Source: Georgenia satyanarayanai (GTDB taxonomy: Bacteria > Actinomycetota > Actinomycetes > Actinomycetales > Actinomycetaceae). Taken from it: 64,000 nt of DNA. The stretch spans positions 1 through 64,000 of the forward strand of contig NZ_VUKC01000007.1 in NCBI RefSeq assembly GCF_009193135.1, read 5' to 3'. The notes beneath the pieces are model-generated. The model was given only the letters and a program-made list of their open reading frames with translations, searched no databases and was not told where the DNA came from. Positions 16,734-25,998 of this stretch are shown here, piece after piece. The position numbers and the translations under genes were made by a program. Positions within the stretch are counted from its first letter, which is position 1, and each line of letters begins with the position of its first letter.

Positions 16734-18668
16734 GTGGATCCGACGAGCGAAGCGATTGACCCATCGTGGTGGGAGGATGCGCTGGCGGCGGCGCCGCTGG
16801 GTGACCCGTACGAGCCGCCTGAGTTGTTGGCCACGTACCTTGCACGGGCGGCGGCTGACCCGGCGGTCACGGAGTTTCAGGAACTTGTGTTGAAGGTGCT
16901 GGCGAGCGTGTCGTCGGCGATGTTGAATGCCGACGACTGGCTCGAGCCGTTTACACCTGCGATGCAGTTTGGCGGCGAGCGGACGGTGGTGCCGGCAGAC
17001 TTGAGCGCGGACCAGGTGGCGTTGTTGGCTCGTATTGCTCCGCTGGTCGAGCGTGACGATCTGCGTGCTCGCATAGCTGATGTCGCGTGGGTTTACGGGG
17101 ACCGGTCAGATATCGCGATGTTGGACCGAGCCATCGATGCGTACCGGGCCGCCCCCCTGACGGGCGACGTGTGGTTCAGCGTGGGGAGGGAAGCGTGGGT
17201 TCGAGCGTTCGCGCTAGCAGCGCGGCGCGGCAAAGACGGCCACTCCCGGGTGCAGGAAATGTCGGACGCACTTAAGGCTCAGGTCTTGGCCGGGCAGGTT
17301 ACGGACCACTTCAGGACTGTGGGCTTCGCGGAGACGTTGCGCCAGCACGGCCGGGTCGACGCGGCCGGGCGCGCTGAGGTGTGCGAGGCACTGTTCGCGC
17401 TCGCGGAACGGGCGTCCTCGGAATACCCTCGCCTCTCACGTCACTTGGAGCGTGAGGCGCTGGCGTGGCTCGGTGGTTCGGACGCGGCGGCGGCGAACGC
17501 CGCGACTGAGCGCATTGCACGAACCTACATTGCAGAAGCGGACGCCCGCATCCAGACGGACCCAGAGGCGGGCGCGCTGGTCGAGGGTCACTTCTTGGAG
17601 AAGGCAATCGCGGTCCTGCGAACCATCCCGCGCTCCTACCGGCTCGACAATGGTCTTGACGAGCTCATAGACGACCTCCGCACTCGGCTGCGTGAGAGCC
17701 GGGAGTCGTCGATGGAACAGATGATGCGCATCGAGTCGGACCCGGTCGACCTGACTGATGCCGTGTCCTACGCGCGGTCGCGAGTCTCGGGCCATGCGGA
17801 CAAGTTTGACGCGCTGGGGGCGTTCGCGACACTCGCTCCGCCGATAAACGAAGCCAGGACACGCGAAAACGCGTCGAAGATGCTGGAGGGCAGCATCAGT
17901 CGCCTCTTCCGATCCTCGACGTTCTCCTCTGACCTCCGAAAGGTCGCGACGAGTCCGGGGACTCCTGATCAGGCCGACGAGAACGCAGTTTGGGTCGAGA
18001 TGGTCCGCACGGTGTTCTTCCACGCCCAACTGCTCGGAAAAGGCATCATCCAACCTGCGCAGGAGGTCCTGACAACCGAGCACCGGTTCAGTCGGCAGTA
18101 CATGGTGTCGCTGTGCTTGGAGTCGCCGACGGTGCCTGAGGGGCACGAGACGTTGTGGGGCGACGGGCTGGCGCTCGGCTTGAGGGGCGATTACGGCGCT
18201 GCGGTCTCTGTCCTGGTCCCACAGTTGGAGCAGGTCGTGCGGGTCATGTTGAGGCGGCACAACGTCTACACGCTATTCGTGGATGAGCACGGCGTGGAGA
18301 GCGAGAAGAGCCTGAACGCGCTTCTTGAGATGGCCGAGAGCGAGGACATTTTCGGTGCTGGGATGGTGATGGAGATGAAGGCGATGCTGGTCGTTCAAGG
18401 CGGCCCGAACCTGCGCAATGACATCGCGCACGGCCTTCTCGACGACCACTCGGCATGGAGCTACTCGGCGCTATATATGTGGTGGTTCTGCCTGCGGCTG
18501 GTGATGTGGCCGGTCATCGAGATGATGAACCAGGCCCGGAGGCAGGCAGAGGTGTCGAGCGAAGAACCCATGGCGACAACCGGCGAAGCAAACACTGAGC
18601 CGGCGGCCGAAGTCATGGAAGGGGTCGCCCCGGGAGCATTGATGGAGGACCTGGACGAAGCCAAGTAG
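16734..18668 (+). CDS. DUF4209-domain protein (HEPN-like motif)
   Basis: A 644-residue, largely helical protein with no signal peptide. The C-terminal domain carries the RNxxxHG motif of DUF4209 at residues 561-567 (RNDIAHG), within GGPNLRNDIAHGLLDDHSAW. This arrangement, R followed by a polar residue and His four further on, is the same as the catalytic motif of HEPN ribonucleases. The N-terminal 540 residues are alpha-helical and not assigned; LERIARIAP-like repeats are not obvious. The GTG start at 16734 follows AGGGGACGAG. GC at third positions is lower than in the core genes, consistent with transfer. It is the first intact gene inside the left island end. Defence or toxin function is an inference from the motif and the neighbourhood. 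Confidence 0.72.
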   Translation: MDPTSEAIDPSWWEDALAAAPLGDPYEPPELLATYLARAAADPAVTEFQELVLKVLASVSSAMLNADDWLEPFTPAMQFGGERTVVPADLSADQVALLARIAPLVERDDLRARIADVAWVYGDRSDIAMLDRAIDAYRAAPLTGDVWFSVGREAWVRAFALAARRGKDGHSRVQEMSDALKAQVLAGQVTDHFRTVGFAETLRQHGRVDAAGRAEVCEALFALAERASSEYPRLSRHLEREALAWLGGSDAAAANAATERIARTYIAEADARIQTDPEAGALVEGHFLEKAIAVLRTIPRSYRLDNGLDELIDDLRTRLRESRESSMEQMMRIESDPVDLTDAVSYARSRVSGHADKFDALGAFATLAPPINEARTRENASKMLEGSISRLFRSSTFSSDLRKVATSPGTPDQADENAVWVEMVRTVFFHAQLLGKGIIQPAQEVLTTEHRFSRQYMVSLCLESPTVPEGHETLWGDGLALGLRGDYGAAVSVLVPQLEQVVRVMLRRHNVYTLFVDEHGVESEKSLNALLEMAESEDIFGAGMVMEMKAMLVVQGGPNLRNDIAHGLLDDHSAWSYSALYMWWFCLRLVMWPVIEMMNQARRQAEVSSEEPMATTGEANTEPAAEVMEGVAPGALMEDLDEAK

Positions 18669-18685
18669 GGCGGCGTCACCTCAGA

Positions 18686-18710
18686 TCGATCCAATCACTT
18701 ATTGGATCGA
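18686..18710. terminator. Hairpin after DUF4209 gene
   Basis: TCGATCCAAT and ATTGGATCGA form a perfect 10-bp inverted repeat with a CACTT loop, 17 bp past the stop codon. No T-run follows. It is a terminator candidate, or a transcription-factor site. Confidence 0.5.
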
Positions 18711-18884
18711 GGGCACGCTTGGAGAGCCAACACAGCCAGGTATGAAACGGGTCGATAAATCGACGACAACAGTGGCTTTCACGGACCGCGCCTCGTTATG
18801 AGTTGACGCACCGTGGGTTCAACAGGGATGCCCGGTGCGCTCATTTGCGGTCCAAGATCGCGGTTCACTTGCCCGTGTTGGCCG

Positions 18885-19420
18885 TCACTCGGAGACTGTC
18901 GCGGCAGGCTCGCCGAGCGACGCGAACATGATTGACTCCGCTGCCTTCCTCGTGCGGTCCTCAGCGGTGGGCCAGAGATGGGCGTAGGTGTTGAGGGTCG
19001 TCGTCGCCTTCGCGTGGCCGAGCGAGCGCTGGACGGTCACGACGTCGCATCCGGCCGCGACCAGCCCCGAGGCGTAGAAGTGGCGCAGGTCGTGGAGCTT
19101 GATGCCGGATAGACCCGCGTCGCGCAGTGTCTTGCGCCACCAGTGGCCGACGGTGTTCTGGTGCGGAGGGCCTTCCTCCTCGCCGGCGAAGAGCCAGCGA
19201 CTCTTCCCGACGGTGCCGTGGTCGGCGACGTGCTTGGCGAGCACGTTCACTAGGCCATCGGCGAGGTAGACCGCGCGCTCGGAGCCGTACTTGGGCGCTC
19301 GTACGTCGATTTCCCCGCCGTTGAGGCGCTGAATCTGTCGAACGGCGTTCTGGCCGCCAGCGACATCGCGAGCACGGTGCCGGGTGCCCAGACCTGGCGG
19401 GCCGACCACTCGCCGAAGAA
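18885..19420 (-). pseudogene. Decayed tyrosine integrase copy
   Basis: Very similar at the DNA level to the intact integrase at 25999-27141, same strand. It keeps the C-terminal catalytic part (KYGSER, LHDLRHFYASG, LGHAKATTTLNTYAH), but about 375 bp corresponding to 26497-26871 are missing. This deletion removes the first catalytic Arg (AGLRLGEA) and throws the remaining upstream part out of frame. Similarity stops at about 19420, so the N-terminal third is also lost. The extreme C-terminus differs (EPAATVSE). It cannot be a working recombinase. Confidence 0.85.
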
Positions 19421-19482
19421 CGGGCCACGCGACCGCTGGGTGGCGGAGGGCTTTCTCGGTCCGCGCGGGTGGCAATCCTCCG

Positions 19483-20439
19483 TCAGGCGCCGGTCAGCTC
19501 GCGGGGCAGGGCGATGACGTCGACGAGTGCGCCGTTGCGCCAGACGGTGATCCCCAGCGGGCGGCCGATCGCGCCCTCCACCATGAGGCGCTGGATCGCC
19601 GTCGTGGTGGCGATGCGCTGCCCGGCGATCGCCACCACGACGTCGCCCCGCCGCAGGCCCGCCTCCGCGGCGGCGCTGCCGGGAATCACGTCCACGACCT
19701 GTAGACCGGTCCGCCGCCCGAGCGACCGGGCGAGGTCGGGAGGCAACGGCGCCTGCGCACCGACGATGCCGAGGGACGCGCGCCGGACGCGTCCGTGGGT
19801 CATCAGCGTGTCGATGATCGCCCGCGTAGTGCCGTTGATCGGCACCGCCAGGCCGAGGCCGACGCCAGCGACCGCAGTGCTCACCCCGACCATGCGCCCA
19901 GTGCTGTCGGCCAGGACGCCCCCGCTGTTGCCGGGGTTGAGGGCGGCGTCGGTCTGGATGACCTCGTCGACGACGCGCCCGGAGCGGGTGGGCAGCGATC
20001 GTCCGAGCGCAGAGACGACGCCGGCGGTGACGGTGCCCGCTAGCCCCAGCGGGCTGCCGAGTGCGACGACGAGCTGCCCGACGCGCAGTCGGGACGCGTC
20101 GCCGAGGGTCACGGGATTCGGCGCGCCGCCACGCGTCAGAAGCACCGCGAGGTCCGACAGCGAGTCACGTCCAACGACGTCGGAGGTCGCCTCGGTGCCG
20201 TCGGTGAAGGTGGCCCGGACCGTCTCGGCGCCCTCCACGACGTGCGCGCTGGTGAGCAGGTACCCGTCTGGGGTCAGCACGCTGGCGCTGCCGGCCCCGG
20301 AGCCCCGCGCCGTCCGCACCAGCAGGCTGGCCACACTGGGCAGGACCGTCTCCGCGACGCGCACGACCGCAGCCGAGTACGCGTCGAGCAGTCCCGTGTC
20401 GTCGGGCTCGACGTCAGGGTCGGCGGCGTCATCGACCAT
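19483..20439 (-). CDS. S1C (HtrA/DegP-like) serine protease with PDZ domain
   Basis: A 318-residue trypsin-fold protease. The catalytic triad is visible: His in LTSAHVVEGAE (about 66), Asp in SLSDLAVLL (about 96) and Ser in LNPGNSGGVL (about 172). A PDZ domain follows at about 225-310 (LQVVDVIPGSAAAEAGLRRGDVVVAIAGQ). Unlike classical HtrA proteins, there is no signal peptide or membrane helix before the protease domain (it begins MVDDAADPDVEPDD), so it should act in the cytoplasm. It is divergent from the nuclease-NTPase gene 478 bp away. It may be cargo of that defence module or a housekeeping-like passenger. Confidence 0.85.
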   Translation of the reverse strand: MVDDAADPDVEPDDTGLLDAYSAAVVRVAETVLPSVASLLVRTARGSGAGSASVLTPDGYLLTSAHVVEGAETVRATFTDGTEATSDVVGRDSLSDLAVLLTRGGAPNPVTLGDASRLRVGQLVVALGSPLGLAGTVTAGVVSALGRSLPTRSGRVVDEVIQTDAALNPGNSGGVLADSTGRMVGVSTAVAGVGLGLAVPINGTTRAIIDTLMTHGRVRRASLGIVGAQAPLPPDLARSLGRRTGLQVVDVIPGSAAAEAGLRRGDVVVAIAGQRIATTTAIQRLMVEGAIGRPLGITVWRNGALVDVIALPRELTGA

Positions 20440-20916
20440 GACGGGACAACAACGCCGGTGCGCCGGACATGCCCTCGACGCCCCTTACGCCACCCTGCCG
20501 TGCCGTGCGTGCCCGGCAGCCGGTCGCCCATACTCAGTGGCGTCCTGACAGCGGCACTGATGCGAGCGTAGCCGCCCTCAACGCGGCATGTGCGGATGTC
20601 CGAAGGGGGTGATCCGACGAGTCTTGACGAGACTGGAGGCGTGCGTTCGACCTGCCGGATCTCGAGAGCGCCGCGTGGTGAGTTCCTCCCGGAACCCGCT
20701 CAGCAGGACAGAGCGAGTTCGTGCGCAAGTTCGTTGAGCGCGCCAGTCGCAGCGCGACCTGGCGAAGTGGATCGGCAGCTAGGAGAGGGTGGCGCGCGGC
20801 GACGATATCCAGCCTTCGGACCATCGCCCCGGTTGCGTGGGCGACTCGGAACGAGGGGTTTCCGACGCGTGGGTACGATCGGCGTCGAGAGGCGACAACG
20901 GGGACGGTAAGCGGAG
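20440..20916. other. Intergenic region before nuclease-NTPase gene
   Basis: A divergent intergenic region of 477 bp between the S1C protease and the nuclease-NTPase gene. Short ORFs here overlap on both strands and have no conserved look. It should hold both promoters; no clear -10/-35 pair or operator is visible to me. Confidence 0.4.
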
Positions 20917-23900
20917 ATGATAAAGAGAACATCCGCGGGGGGTTCCGCCGGCGCGTCGGGCGTGGGATTTCAAAATCTCGTTTATGCGTGGGCGGCCGCC
21001 TACCTGCTCGCCGAGGAGCCCCTCCCTCTCGCGCTCGTCGAGGGGCTCGCGCAGCACGTTGGGGCGCAGGTTCCATTCGCCGTCGATGACGTTGCAGTGA
21101 TGACGCAGGATGGAAACGTCCTTGTCGTTCAGGTCAAGGTCGGGCTGAAACTGGGGCGGGTGGGCGATTCGGCTCTGGCCCGAGCACTCGACCAGGCGGT
21201 CGAGATGTTCCTCAGTGGAACCATCCGTGCTCCCGGGCCAGATGAGCGTCGGCTAGATCCAGCGCGGGACGCAATCGTGCTGTGCACCGACGGGTCGGCT
21301 CCCGCTAGCGTCGCCGACGACTTGGCTAGCGCCGTGCGCCGCGTCGCATCTCAACCCCCCGGCACCCCATTGGGCACCGATCTCACGGCGCGCCAGGACG
21401 CGGCATTCAGAGTGGGCCTGGATCACCTGAAGCGCTCGTGGACCGCGAAAGCCGGTATCCCGCCCTCCGAGGAAGATCTCAGACTGTTGCTCAAGTGCGT
21501 ACACATCCTGGTGCTGCGGCTACGACCAGGCGAGCAACATCGAGAGGCCGCACTCAGCGTCTTGCACCGCTCCCTCGAAAATCCCGCGAGGGCGTCTGAT
21601 GCCTGGGCAGTCTTGGTGGGGGAAGGTCAAGCGGCGTCCCAGAGTCGCGAATGGCGAGATCGCAGTGCCCTGGCCCTCACCCTGGCGCAGGTCGGCATTG
21701 CCGTGAGGGAGCCTCGACTCCATTCACGAGACATCAACATCATCAAGACGCGTTCGAGCATGAACATGGTGGCGATGCGTACGGAGGCACAGCTGCCCGT
21801 CGGCGAAGGGCTGCATATTCCACGTTCAGTGTCTGCGGTGCTGCGCGAGGACAGGAGTCGTGATCCGATCCTCATCATCGGCGACGCGGGTGCGGGGAAG
21901 TCTGCGATCGCCTATGACCTGGCCTCGGCCCGCTCGACCCGCGAGGACGTCGTGTTGTTGCGCGCCAGCGATGTCGCAGGAGCTAACCGTCTCCACACCA
22001 GCGAGCCCGTCGAGCAGGTTCTTCGCGCGTGGCCCGGCGGCCCGGGCTTGCTGGTTATCGACGGCGTGGACGCACTTCGCGGATCAGGCGACCGGCAGTC
22101 CCTCAGCGCAGTCGTTGAGGCGCTTGTCGGAACTCGTTGGCAGGTTGTCGCTTCTGCCAGGACTTTTGACACGCGCAACAGCCAGCCGCTTCAGCGAGCG
22201 TTCGCCGGTGACCCGATTTCCGACGACCCGGCCATGTTCGACGATCGCCTCGAGGGTGTTCGCCACCTGCGGGTCGGCGACCTGAGCGCTGACGACCTCG
22301 ATCAGCAGATCGTTCCGCCGATGCCGCTCGCAGGCGTGCTCCGAGCTGCCTCGGACGACCTGCGAACACTTCTTCGCAACCCGTTCAACCTTCGCTTGGC
22401 CGCGGAGCTCTCCGAGCACCTCACAAGGCGCGAACGCGACGGCCTGCTGCGCATCCGCAGCCGCGTGGAACTGTTGCACCGGTACTGGGACTATCGAGTG
22501 CGCGGCGAAGACCAGTACGGCCGCGAGGCTCTTATCCGGCGGTTGGTCACCGCCATGGTCGCCGAACGCCGTCTTGAGGTTGCCATCGACGAACCCACGG
22601 TCCGCGCGGAGGACAGCGCAGCACTGGACACCCTGCTGACCCACGGGGTGCTGGTGGTCGTCGACGGTCCGATCCGCGGCGTTGGCGGCATGGTCACGTT
22701 CTCTCACAACATCCTCTTCGACTACGCAACGGCGGTGCATCTCTTGTACCGCGGTGACCACACGCCAAAGGCTCTGGTTGACTTGCTCGACGCGGACCCG
22801 ACCCTTCCTCTCATCGCGCGTCCAGCGTTTGACTTCCTGGTGGACATGCTGTGGGAGTCACGTAAGACCGGCGGCTTTTGGCCGACGGCGCTCGCGGTAT
22901 CGGCGACCGAGCACGAACTCGCGTCGATGGCTGTGGCAGCGCGCATAGTTCAACTCGCCCACCTGACCGACGACCTCACAGGGCTCGGCCCGGACGCAGG
23001 TGATCCAAGCGATCTGACCGAGCCGAGTCCCAAGCAGCGCCTGACGAGGCATCTCATCGGCGCGATGCGAGTACGCGCCGTGCTAAGTGACCCGTCGGTG
23101 ATCGTTCGGCCCGCGGTCGCCCTCGCACACCAGTTGGCGGCGGCGGGTGCCGGCTCGTTGCGAAACATCGCCGTGGCCACGGATTTGATCATCACGGTGC
23201 AGCTTCGCGTCCCGGCAGACGAAGGGGCCCCGGAGACTCTCGTAAGCGACCGTGGGGCGGTGGTCGCCAGCCTGCTGGATGCCTGCCGATCCATGCCCGC
23301 GCGTGCGGAACACATCGCTGCTGCTCTGGCGCGCCAGACTGAGTTTCTCGTTGGCGGAAGTTTCGAGTTGCGTCAAGCTCTGCGACGTCTCCTCGACGAC
23401 GAGGCGGCTCTGGCGCAATGGGGCGGCTCGGTGCTCTCGTGGTTGCCGGACTCGATCCTTCCCACGCTGGACGTCGATCCGCCCTTAGCCCGTCGGCTTG
23501 CGACTGAGCCGTTCACCTTTGTAGAGACGCGGGATGAGGACGTCTCATTCTGGGGAAGCGCCGTCCTGCCTATGCGCGAATCTAGGAAACAGCAAGCCGA
23601 GATGGCCCGCTATCGCCTCGTCGAAGTGTTCCCCGAGGTCTCCGCAAAGGACCCGGTGACGGCCTCGCTGGTTCTCTGCGACGTGGTTCAACGGCAGGAA
23701 GACCCGCTCGCAGGCTTCGTCACCGACGATGAAGACGGCGTGCAGCACGACCTCGCCACAGACGCCGAAACGCATAAGGAAGCCTCGTCGGCGCGCACGA
23801 GGTCCTCGGGTCGGAATGTGGAGTGGCCGCTGACCGCGCAGGCCGTGGACGGATGGCTGGCCCACGGCTACGGGTTCGGGCTGAGCGACTACGCGCACGA

Positions 23901-24702
23901 AGACGAGCAAAAGATGTTCTCAGCGCTCGCCGAGGCCATCACCGCCGACCCTCAGGCAGGCGCCGACGTGTTGCGAGTTCTGGTCTGTGAGCTTCACGAG
24001 CCTTGGGGCTGGGCCGCGCTGATGCAGGACCCGGCTCATCCCGCCGAGCTTGCCTCGGTGCTCTTCCCCGCGTTCAAAACCGGGACCCTGCTGGCTCACC
24101 CGGACACCTTCACATACGCCGCGCACCTGCTGGCGAGCGCGGTTCAGACGAACTCTGTTAACCATGTAGATGCGGAGTCTGCTGTCTTGGCTGCGATCAC
24201 CTTGGTTGACCGCCACGACTTGGGTCCTTCTCGCAAGGAACTCCTCGTGGGTTGCCTTGATGCGAAGCAGCTCACCGCCCCTGCCCTTGTTACGCAGCGC
24301 CGGGCGCTCGGCGACGACCTTCCCGAGGTTCCGGCTCCGAACCGAGCCGTCACCACAGTTCGCCCGTACTCCGTCATCGACCACGTTCGGGGGCAGGGTG
24401 TGGAAGTGCGCCCGGAGCTCGAAGCTGTCGCGCGAGACCTGGAGCATGCGATGCAACTGTTGGACGACAGGACTGAGGACCTCACGTCGTCACTGGAAGG
24501 ACTTGCTGCGCGCTTCATCGAGGCCAGCACGGTGTTCTCCCCGCCGGACACGCCGGTCCAGTTTCGCAGCGTGCTGGTCCGCGCAGCTGAACGCCTCGCC
24601 TCCGCCATCGCGGTCAAACCATCCACGCCGACTGGTCGCTTGGTTGTCGAGGTCTTGTTAGACGCCTGGCGCAGTGACGACGCCGGAAGCTTCCTGTCAT
24701 GA
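20917..24702 (+). CDS. Nuclease-like / P-loop NTPase fusion, candidate defence protein
   Basis: A 1261-residue protein. Residues about 8-100 resemble the Cap4/Mrr-type PD-(D/E)xK nuclease fold: GVGFQNLVYAWAAAYLL, then D57-D58 in DDVAVMTQDG and Q72-x-K74 in VLVVQVKVG, the Q-x-K form of the active site. After a helical linker (100-300), a STAND/NACHT-like NTPase has Walker A GDAGAGKS at 322-329, Walker B LLVIDGVD ending at 385, and a sensor-like strand QVVASARTFDTR. The remaining 700 residues are helical and probably form a winged-helix and repeat sensor. Domain order matches NTPase-based phage sensors with a DNA-cleaving effector. It overlaps the next gene by 4 nt. GC is lower than in core genes. 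Confidence 0.75.
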   Translation: MIKRTSAGGSAGASGVGFQNLVYAWAAAYLLAEEPLPLALVEGLAQHVGAQVPFAVDDVAVMTQDGNVLVVQVKVGLKLGRVGDSALARALDQAVEMFLSGTIRAPGPDERRLDPARDAIVLCTDGSAPASVADDLASAVRRVASQPPGTPLGTDLTARQDAAFRVGLDHLKRSWTAKAGIPPSEEDLRLLLKCVHILVLRLRPGEQHREAALSVLHRSLENPARASDAWAVLVGEGQAASQSREWRDRSALALTLAQVGIAVREPRLHSRDINIIKTRSSMNMVAMRTEAQLPVGEGLHIPRSVSAVLREDRSRDPILIIGDAGAGKSAIAYDLASARSTREDVVLLRASDVAGANRLHTSEPVEQVLRAWPGGPGLLVIDGVDALRGSGDRQSLSAVVEALVGTRWQVVASARTFDTRNSQPLQRAFAGDPISDDPAMFDDRLEGVRHLRVGDLSADDLDQQIVPPMPLAGVLRAASDDLRTLLRNPFNLRLAAELSEHLTRRERDGLLRIRSRVELLHRYWDYRVRGEDQYGREALIRRLVTAMVAERRLEVAIDEPTVRAEDSAALDTLLTHGVLVVVDGPIRGVGGMVTFSHNILFDYATAVHLLYRGDHTPKALVDLLDADPTLPLIARPAFDFLVDMLWESRKTGGFWPTALAVSATEHELASMAVAARIVQLAHLTDDLTGLGPDAGDPSDLTEPSPKQRLTRHLIGAMRVRAVLSDPSVIVRPAVALAHQLAAAGAGSLRNIAVATDLIITVQLRVPADEGAPETLVSDRGAVVASLLDACRSMPARAEHIAAALARQTEFLVGGSFELRQALRRLLDDEAALAQWGGSVLSWLPDSILPTLDVDPPLARRLATEPFTFVETRDEDVSFWGSAVLPMRESRKQQAEMARYRLVEVFPEVSAKDPVTASLVLCDVVQRQEDPLAGFVTDDEDGVQHDLATDAETHKEASSARTRSSGRNVEWPLTAQAVDGWLAHGYGFGLSDYAHEDEQKMFSALAEAITADPQAGADVLRVLVCELHEPWGWAALMQDPAHPAELASVLFPAFKTGTLLAHPDTFTYAAHLLASAVQTNSVNHVDAESAVLAAITLVDRHDLGPSRKELLVGCLDAKQLTAPALVTQRRALGDDLPEVPAPNRAVTTVRPYSVIDHVRGQGVEVRPELEAVARDLEHAMQLLDDRTEDLTSSLEGLAARFIEASTVFSPPDTPVQFRSVLVRAAERLASAIAVKPSTPTGRLVVEVLLDAWRSDDAGSFLS

Positions 24703-25841
24703 CGGCATGGAGTCCCGGAATGCGCGACCAAGCGATCAGTGGGCTCGTAGCATTGGCAAGTCGCGAGGAGTGGTGCGCGTCATCGCACGGACCGTCCATC
24801 ATCGCGGCCCTCGAGACGTCGGAGACTGACCGGAACCCGGTCGTCCGTATGCACGCAGCTCGGGCGTTCGCAACTCTGTACGGCAACGCCGAACTCGAAA
24901 CTCAAGTGGGGCGACTCGAGGACTGGTTGGCGCGTGAACCCCATCCGGCGGTGAGACGCGTCCTGCTGCAGGTCCTGTACAGTTTGGCCCCCCGGGCGCC
25001 CCAAGCAGTCGACGCTCTCCTCCAGCGAAGCGCAGCACGCGATTCCGACGCGCCAGGCATGGCGCACCGGGGTAGGGACGCGAAAGACGTGCGCGACATG
25101 GAGGTGCGCATCGTCACGTACCTGGCCCTGACGCATCGGACGCCCTACGCGACGCGGCGTCTCGAAACCTGGGCCCTGAACGCTCACGAGATCGAGGAAG
25201 CCGACCGCGTGGTGCGGCACGTCCGGGACTACCTTCGGCCAGGCTCTGACGAGTCGTCGCAAAGCCGAGCCTTCGAGTTCACCGCGACGACGGCCGAGAC
25301 CTGCCTCAAGCACTTCGACAGCATCCTCGCTTCACACGCGAGTGCCGCCACGCTCCCCACCGACGTGCAAGAGGAGCTTGAACAAGCCGTTTCGACGCTC
25401 AACCACATAGCGGACCAGGTCTACTTCGCGAGCGGGGCGTACAACGGCAAGCGCGACGGGCAGCCAGTCGTCGTGAACGACGAGATCAAGCGGTTCGCCG
25501 AACGTGCTGTTCCTGTGCTCGTCACCTGCTCAGGCACGAGGGCCGCCCCCATCGTGCACCATGCGGCCGAGACCCTCATCTACCTGGCACCGCTCGACGA
25601 ACGACGTGCCCTACTCGCCTTGTCGAAGGCCATCACGAAGGGCGGTGAGTACGCATCCGACAGCATCTCCAGCAACGTGGTTGTTCCACATCTCAAGAGG
25701 TTGCTGGCTGAGCATCGACATCTGGTCCTGTTCGACCCGCAAGGTGTCGTTGCGTTCCGGCAGCTCTTGGCAGCGTTCGCTGCAGCAGGCAGCGAGCCGG
25801 CGCTGGAGTTAGCTTTCACCTTCGCCGAGGTCTTCCGCTGA
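24699..25841 (+). CDS. HEAT-like helical-repeat partner of nuclease-NTPase
   Basis: A 380-residue all-helical protein. The N-terminal region has HEAT-like helix pairs: MRDQAISGLVALASREEW, NPVVRMHAARAFATLYG and HPAVRRVLLQVLYSLAPRAP. No catalytic motif is recognised. The ATG overlaps the stop of the preceding gene (ATGA), so the two are translationally coupled and should act together. Because the first protein ends in a similar helical stretch (RLVVEVLLDAWRSDD), an alternative is that both once formed a single 1640-residue chain split by a frameshift; the good overlap makes a true two-gene system more likely. Its probable role is sensor or scaffold. Confidence 0.62.
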   Translation: MTAWSPGMRDQAISGLVALASREEWCASSHGPSIIAALETSETDRNPVVRMHAARAFATLYGNAELETQVGRLEDWLAREPHPAVRRVLLQVLYSLAPRAPQAVDALLQRSAARDSDAPGMAHRGRDAKDVRDMEVRIVTYLALTHRTPYATRRLETWALNAHEIEEADRVVRHVRDYLRPGSDESSQSRAFEFTATTAETCLKHFDSILASHASAATLPTDVQEELEQAVSTLNHIADQVYFASGAYNGKRDGQPVVVNDEIKRFAERAVPVLVTCSGTRAAPIVHHAAETLIYLAPLDERRALLALSKAITKGGEYASDSISSNVVVPHLKRLLAEHRHLVLFDPQGVVAFRQLLAAFAAAGSEPALELAFTFAEVFR

Positions 25842-25950
25842 GACGCATGCGACTCGCGAAGAACACCTTACTCGTTCGTTAGGACTGCTGACGGTTCCCA
25901 GCTTGGGCGGCAAGGCGCGCTGTCATCGGCAGATCCGTGCGTCTGGCACG

Positions 25951-25997
25951 CCGCCCTGGGCGCGCACCGGCGGCGACCGAGGCGACGCCCAGGGCGG
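25951..25997. terminator. Bidirectional hairpin between partner gene and integrase
   Basis: CCGCCCTGGGCG at 25951-25962 pairs exactly with CGCCCAGGGCGG at 25986-25997. It ends 2 bases before the integrase stop codon (25999) and lies between two convergent genes, so it can serve both. Confidence 0.6.
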
Positions 25998-25998
25998 T

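Noticed and set aside
17436-18260. Minus-strand ORF opposite the DUF4209 gene
   Set aside because: The product has no motif, while the plus strand carries the DUF4209 signature and a fitting start.
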